From CAZTCJ01 sp964612085 (GTDB lineage: Bacteria; Pseudomonadota; Alphaproteobacteria; JAJFIK01), in the NCBI GenBank assembly GCA_964612085.1, contig CAZTCJ010000152.1:1-5440 (forward strand): DNA of 5,440 nucleotides, given 5' to 3'. The notes beneath the pieces were generated by a model, which was given only the letters and a program-made list of their open reading frames with translations, searched no databases and was not told the DNA's origin. The translations under genes were made by a program, and so were the position numbers. Positions 4,289 through 5,440 of this stretch are shown one piece after another (position 1 is the stretch's first letter; every line of letters starts with the position of its first letter).

Positions 4289-5395
4289 ATGACAAAGCAC
4301 GTGTGTCAACGCACTGTAATCCGCAGACTGAGAATCATGACGGCGGCGCTGCTGGCGGTCTGTCTGGCGGGCGCACCGGCCGCGCAGGCCCAGGACGACC
4401 GCCGCGCAACCTGGGTCAGAGTCCTGGCGTCTGTCGAGTATTTCGCCACGACCGCGAACCGGGCCGGTGAAAATTACGAGGCCTATTTTGAAGTCCTGGA
4501 TGCGAGAGCGCCGGTCAGCGTGACCCATCCGATCCAGGCCGGTTCCAGACATAAAGCTTTTCTGTGCAATACGGACGATGTGGCGGCGCCTCCGGCGGCG
4601 GCGTCCTGGACCAACGCACAATGGCAGTCGCAATTGCGCGAACGCGACGTGGCGATGATCATCGCCAATGCCGCCAGTGCGGGCCGCAATCTCCACCTCC
4701 ATCTCCGGCGTCTGACCGACGGCACCATGTGCATCCGGAACGCAGCCATCATTGACGACGATCTCGACATGACCGCTGCCTGGTGGCAGCCCTATCAGGA
4801 GATCCAGTTCCCGCCGGCCCCGGCCCAGGCAACGACTCCGCCGGCCGCCACGCCTGAACCGTCTCCGGCTCCGTCGCCTGCTCCTGCGCCCGCACCGGAC
4901 ACGGCTCCAGGGGCCAGCATAAGTGTTGCCCTCAACCGCATCGCCGGCGATGAGAGCGGTCCGGCCTTCAAGCGGAATTGCCGCGACGGCGAATTGCTGG
5001 TCGGCATCAGCGGCCAGGCGACCCGCCAGGGCGTGATCCGGCTGGCCATCCGCTGCCAGGCGATGGACGCACGCCGGGGCCGTCTGACCGGCGAAGGGGC
5101 CTGGCGGGGCGGCGAAGGGGCTGAACGCGGCGGTGAGTATTTCTCGCGCATTTGTCCGGAAGGTTCGGCCATCACGCGCTTCAACAGCGTACGGCTCGGA
5201 AACGGTCAGATCGCCGGTTTCACCCCCGTTTGCGCCCAGGTGAGCGGGGCGTCGCGCGCCAAGGCGCTCGATCCGGTCGGCAGACGGGTCGGTCAACGGG
5301 CAGGCGCGGTCGGCTGTAGCGCGGGCTTCGCCAATGGCCTGTTCGGCTATGGCGAAAAGACGATCCGGGCTGTGGGCTTGCGCTGCGCGCGGTAA
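4289..5395 (+). CDS. Secreted two-domain protein with a three-fold cysteine-framed repeat, 368 residues
   Basis: The protein starts with a Sec signal peptide: a basic n-region (R8, R12, R13, R15), a hydrophobic core at about 18-29 and a likely cut after AQA (34), so it is probably periplasmic or secreted. C25 sits in the core but lacks a clear lipobox. An N-terminal domain (about 38-170) has two cysteines, C93 and C148. The amphipathic stretch between them (about 112-140) looks like a helix followed by a strand (NLHLHL). A Pro/Ala/Thr/Ser linker spans about 175-207. The C-terminal domain (about 212-368) contains three similar units: C231-C256 (RNCRDGELLVGISG to LAIRC), C289-C315 (RICPEGSAITRF to FTPVC) and C343-C366 (VGCSAGFANGLFG to VGLRC). 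The pattern C-x-x-G, about 20 residues, G-x-x-x-C is like the repeats of beta-prism proteins such as vitelline membrane outer layer protein 1. That resemblance is inference. Disulfides across each unit fit an exported protein. Strong SD upstream, hairpin downstream and no operon partner suggest a single-gene unit. Function unknown. Confidence 0.88.
   Translation: MTKHVCQRTVIRRLRIMTAALLAVCLAGAPAAQAQDDRRATWVRVLASVEYFATTANRAGENYEAYFEVLDARAPVSVTHPIQAGSRHKAFLCNTDDVAAPPAAASWTNAQWQSQLRERDVAMIIANAASAGRNLHLHLRRLTDGTMCIRNAAIIDDDLDMTAAWWQPYQEIQFPPAPAQATTPPAATPEPSPAPSPAPAPAPDTAPGASISVALNRIAGDESGPAFKRNCRDGELLVGISGQATRQGVIRLAIRCQAMDARRGRLTGEGAWRGGEGAERGGEYFSRICPEGSAITRFNSVRLGNGQIAGFTPVCAQVSGASRAKALDPVGRRVGQRAGAVGCSAGFANGLFGYGEKTIRAVGLRCAR
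5090..5131 (+). repeat. Two tandem 21-base units inside the secreted-protein gene
   Basis: Unit 1 (5090-5110) and unit 2 (5111-5131) both begin GGCGAAGGGGC and end GGC. They encode GEGAWRG (residues 268-274) and GEGAERG (275-281). A partial third unit, GGTGAG, follows. The repeat keeps the frame and sits in a probable loop between the first and second cysteine-framed units. It looks like a small in-frame duplication. Confidence 0.7.
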
Positions 5396-5405
5396 AGACC
5401 TGTCG

Positions 5406-5438
5406 GGGATGGGCGGCCCATGCCGCGCCGCCCGTCCC
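5406..5438 (+). terminator. Strong hairpin after the secreted-protein gene, probable terminator
   Basis: GGGATGGGCGG (5406-5416) pairs with CCGCCCGTCCC (5428-5438) over 11 pairs, one of them G-U in RNA, around an 11-base loop. It starts 11 bases after the stop codon. The window ends at 5440, so a U-tract cannot be checked. Confidence 0.55.
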
Positions 5439-5440
5439 GC

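Noticed and set aside
4040..5296. 418-codon minus-strand ORF opposite the secreted-protein gene
   Set aside because: It spans the intergenic hairpins and contains runs of arginine. The plus strand has a signal peptide, SD and domain pattern, so this is a shadow.

Overview
The base composition is GC-rich throughout. The enolase and methylcrotonyl-CoA carboxylase sequences look alphaproteobacterial, so the window most likely comes from an alphaproteobacterial chromosome. That assignment rests on protein resemblance from memory, not on a search. I see no tRNA, rRNA, CRISPR array, insertion sequence or phage gene.

Layout. (1) 1-396, minus strand: the first 132 codons of enolase (eno), running off the left edge. 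(2) 397-718: a 322-base divergent intergenic region. It holds a weak promoter candidate, a short upstream ORF (649-738) and a stem-loop (674-703) just before the ribosome binding site of the next gene. (3) 719-2011, plus strand: a 430-residue protein of unknown family with one N-terminal membrane segment. (4) 2015-3622, minus strand: a methylcrotonyl-CoA carboxylase carboxyltransferase (beta) subunit. It is collinear with a normal protein of about 535 residues but is cut by two in-frame stop codons, TAG and TAA, into a 369-residue front part and a back part of 163 residues (156 from an internal start). (5) 3700-4086, plus strand: a 128-residue NTF2/SnoaL-like protein, divergent from the carboxylase gene. 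(6) 4087-4288: an intergenic region with a terminator-like hairpin, a second hairpin and short repeats. (7) 4289-5395, plus strand: a 368-residue secreted protein with a signal peptide, an N-terminal domain, a Pro/Ala linker and a C-terminal domain built from three cysteine-framed repeats. (8) 5406-5438: a strong hairpin, probably its terminator.

The genes do not form an evident single pathway. Enolase is glycolytic housekeeping. The carboxylase subunit belongs to leucine/isovalerate degradation but stands alone here, without the biotin subunit (mccA), isovaleryl-CoA dehydrogenase or HMG-CoA lyase beside it. The other three genes have no assigned role.

The most notable observation is the carboxylase interruption. 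Length and frame are preserved, but a patch of about 30 bases has changed. The patch has two stops, altered conserved residues and a newly visible Shine-Dalgarno-like GAGG five bases before an internal ATG. It may be a decaying duplicate, a real split carboxyltransferase, or a local sequence or assembly error. The second most interesting item is the secreted protein with its three-fold repeat.
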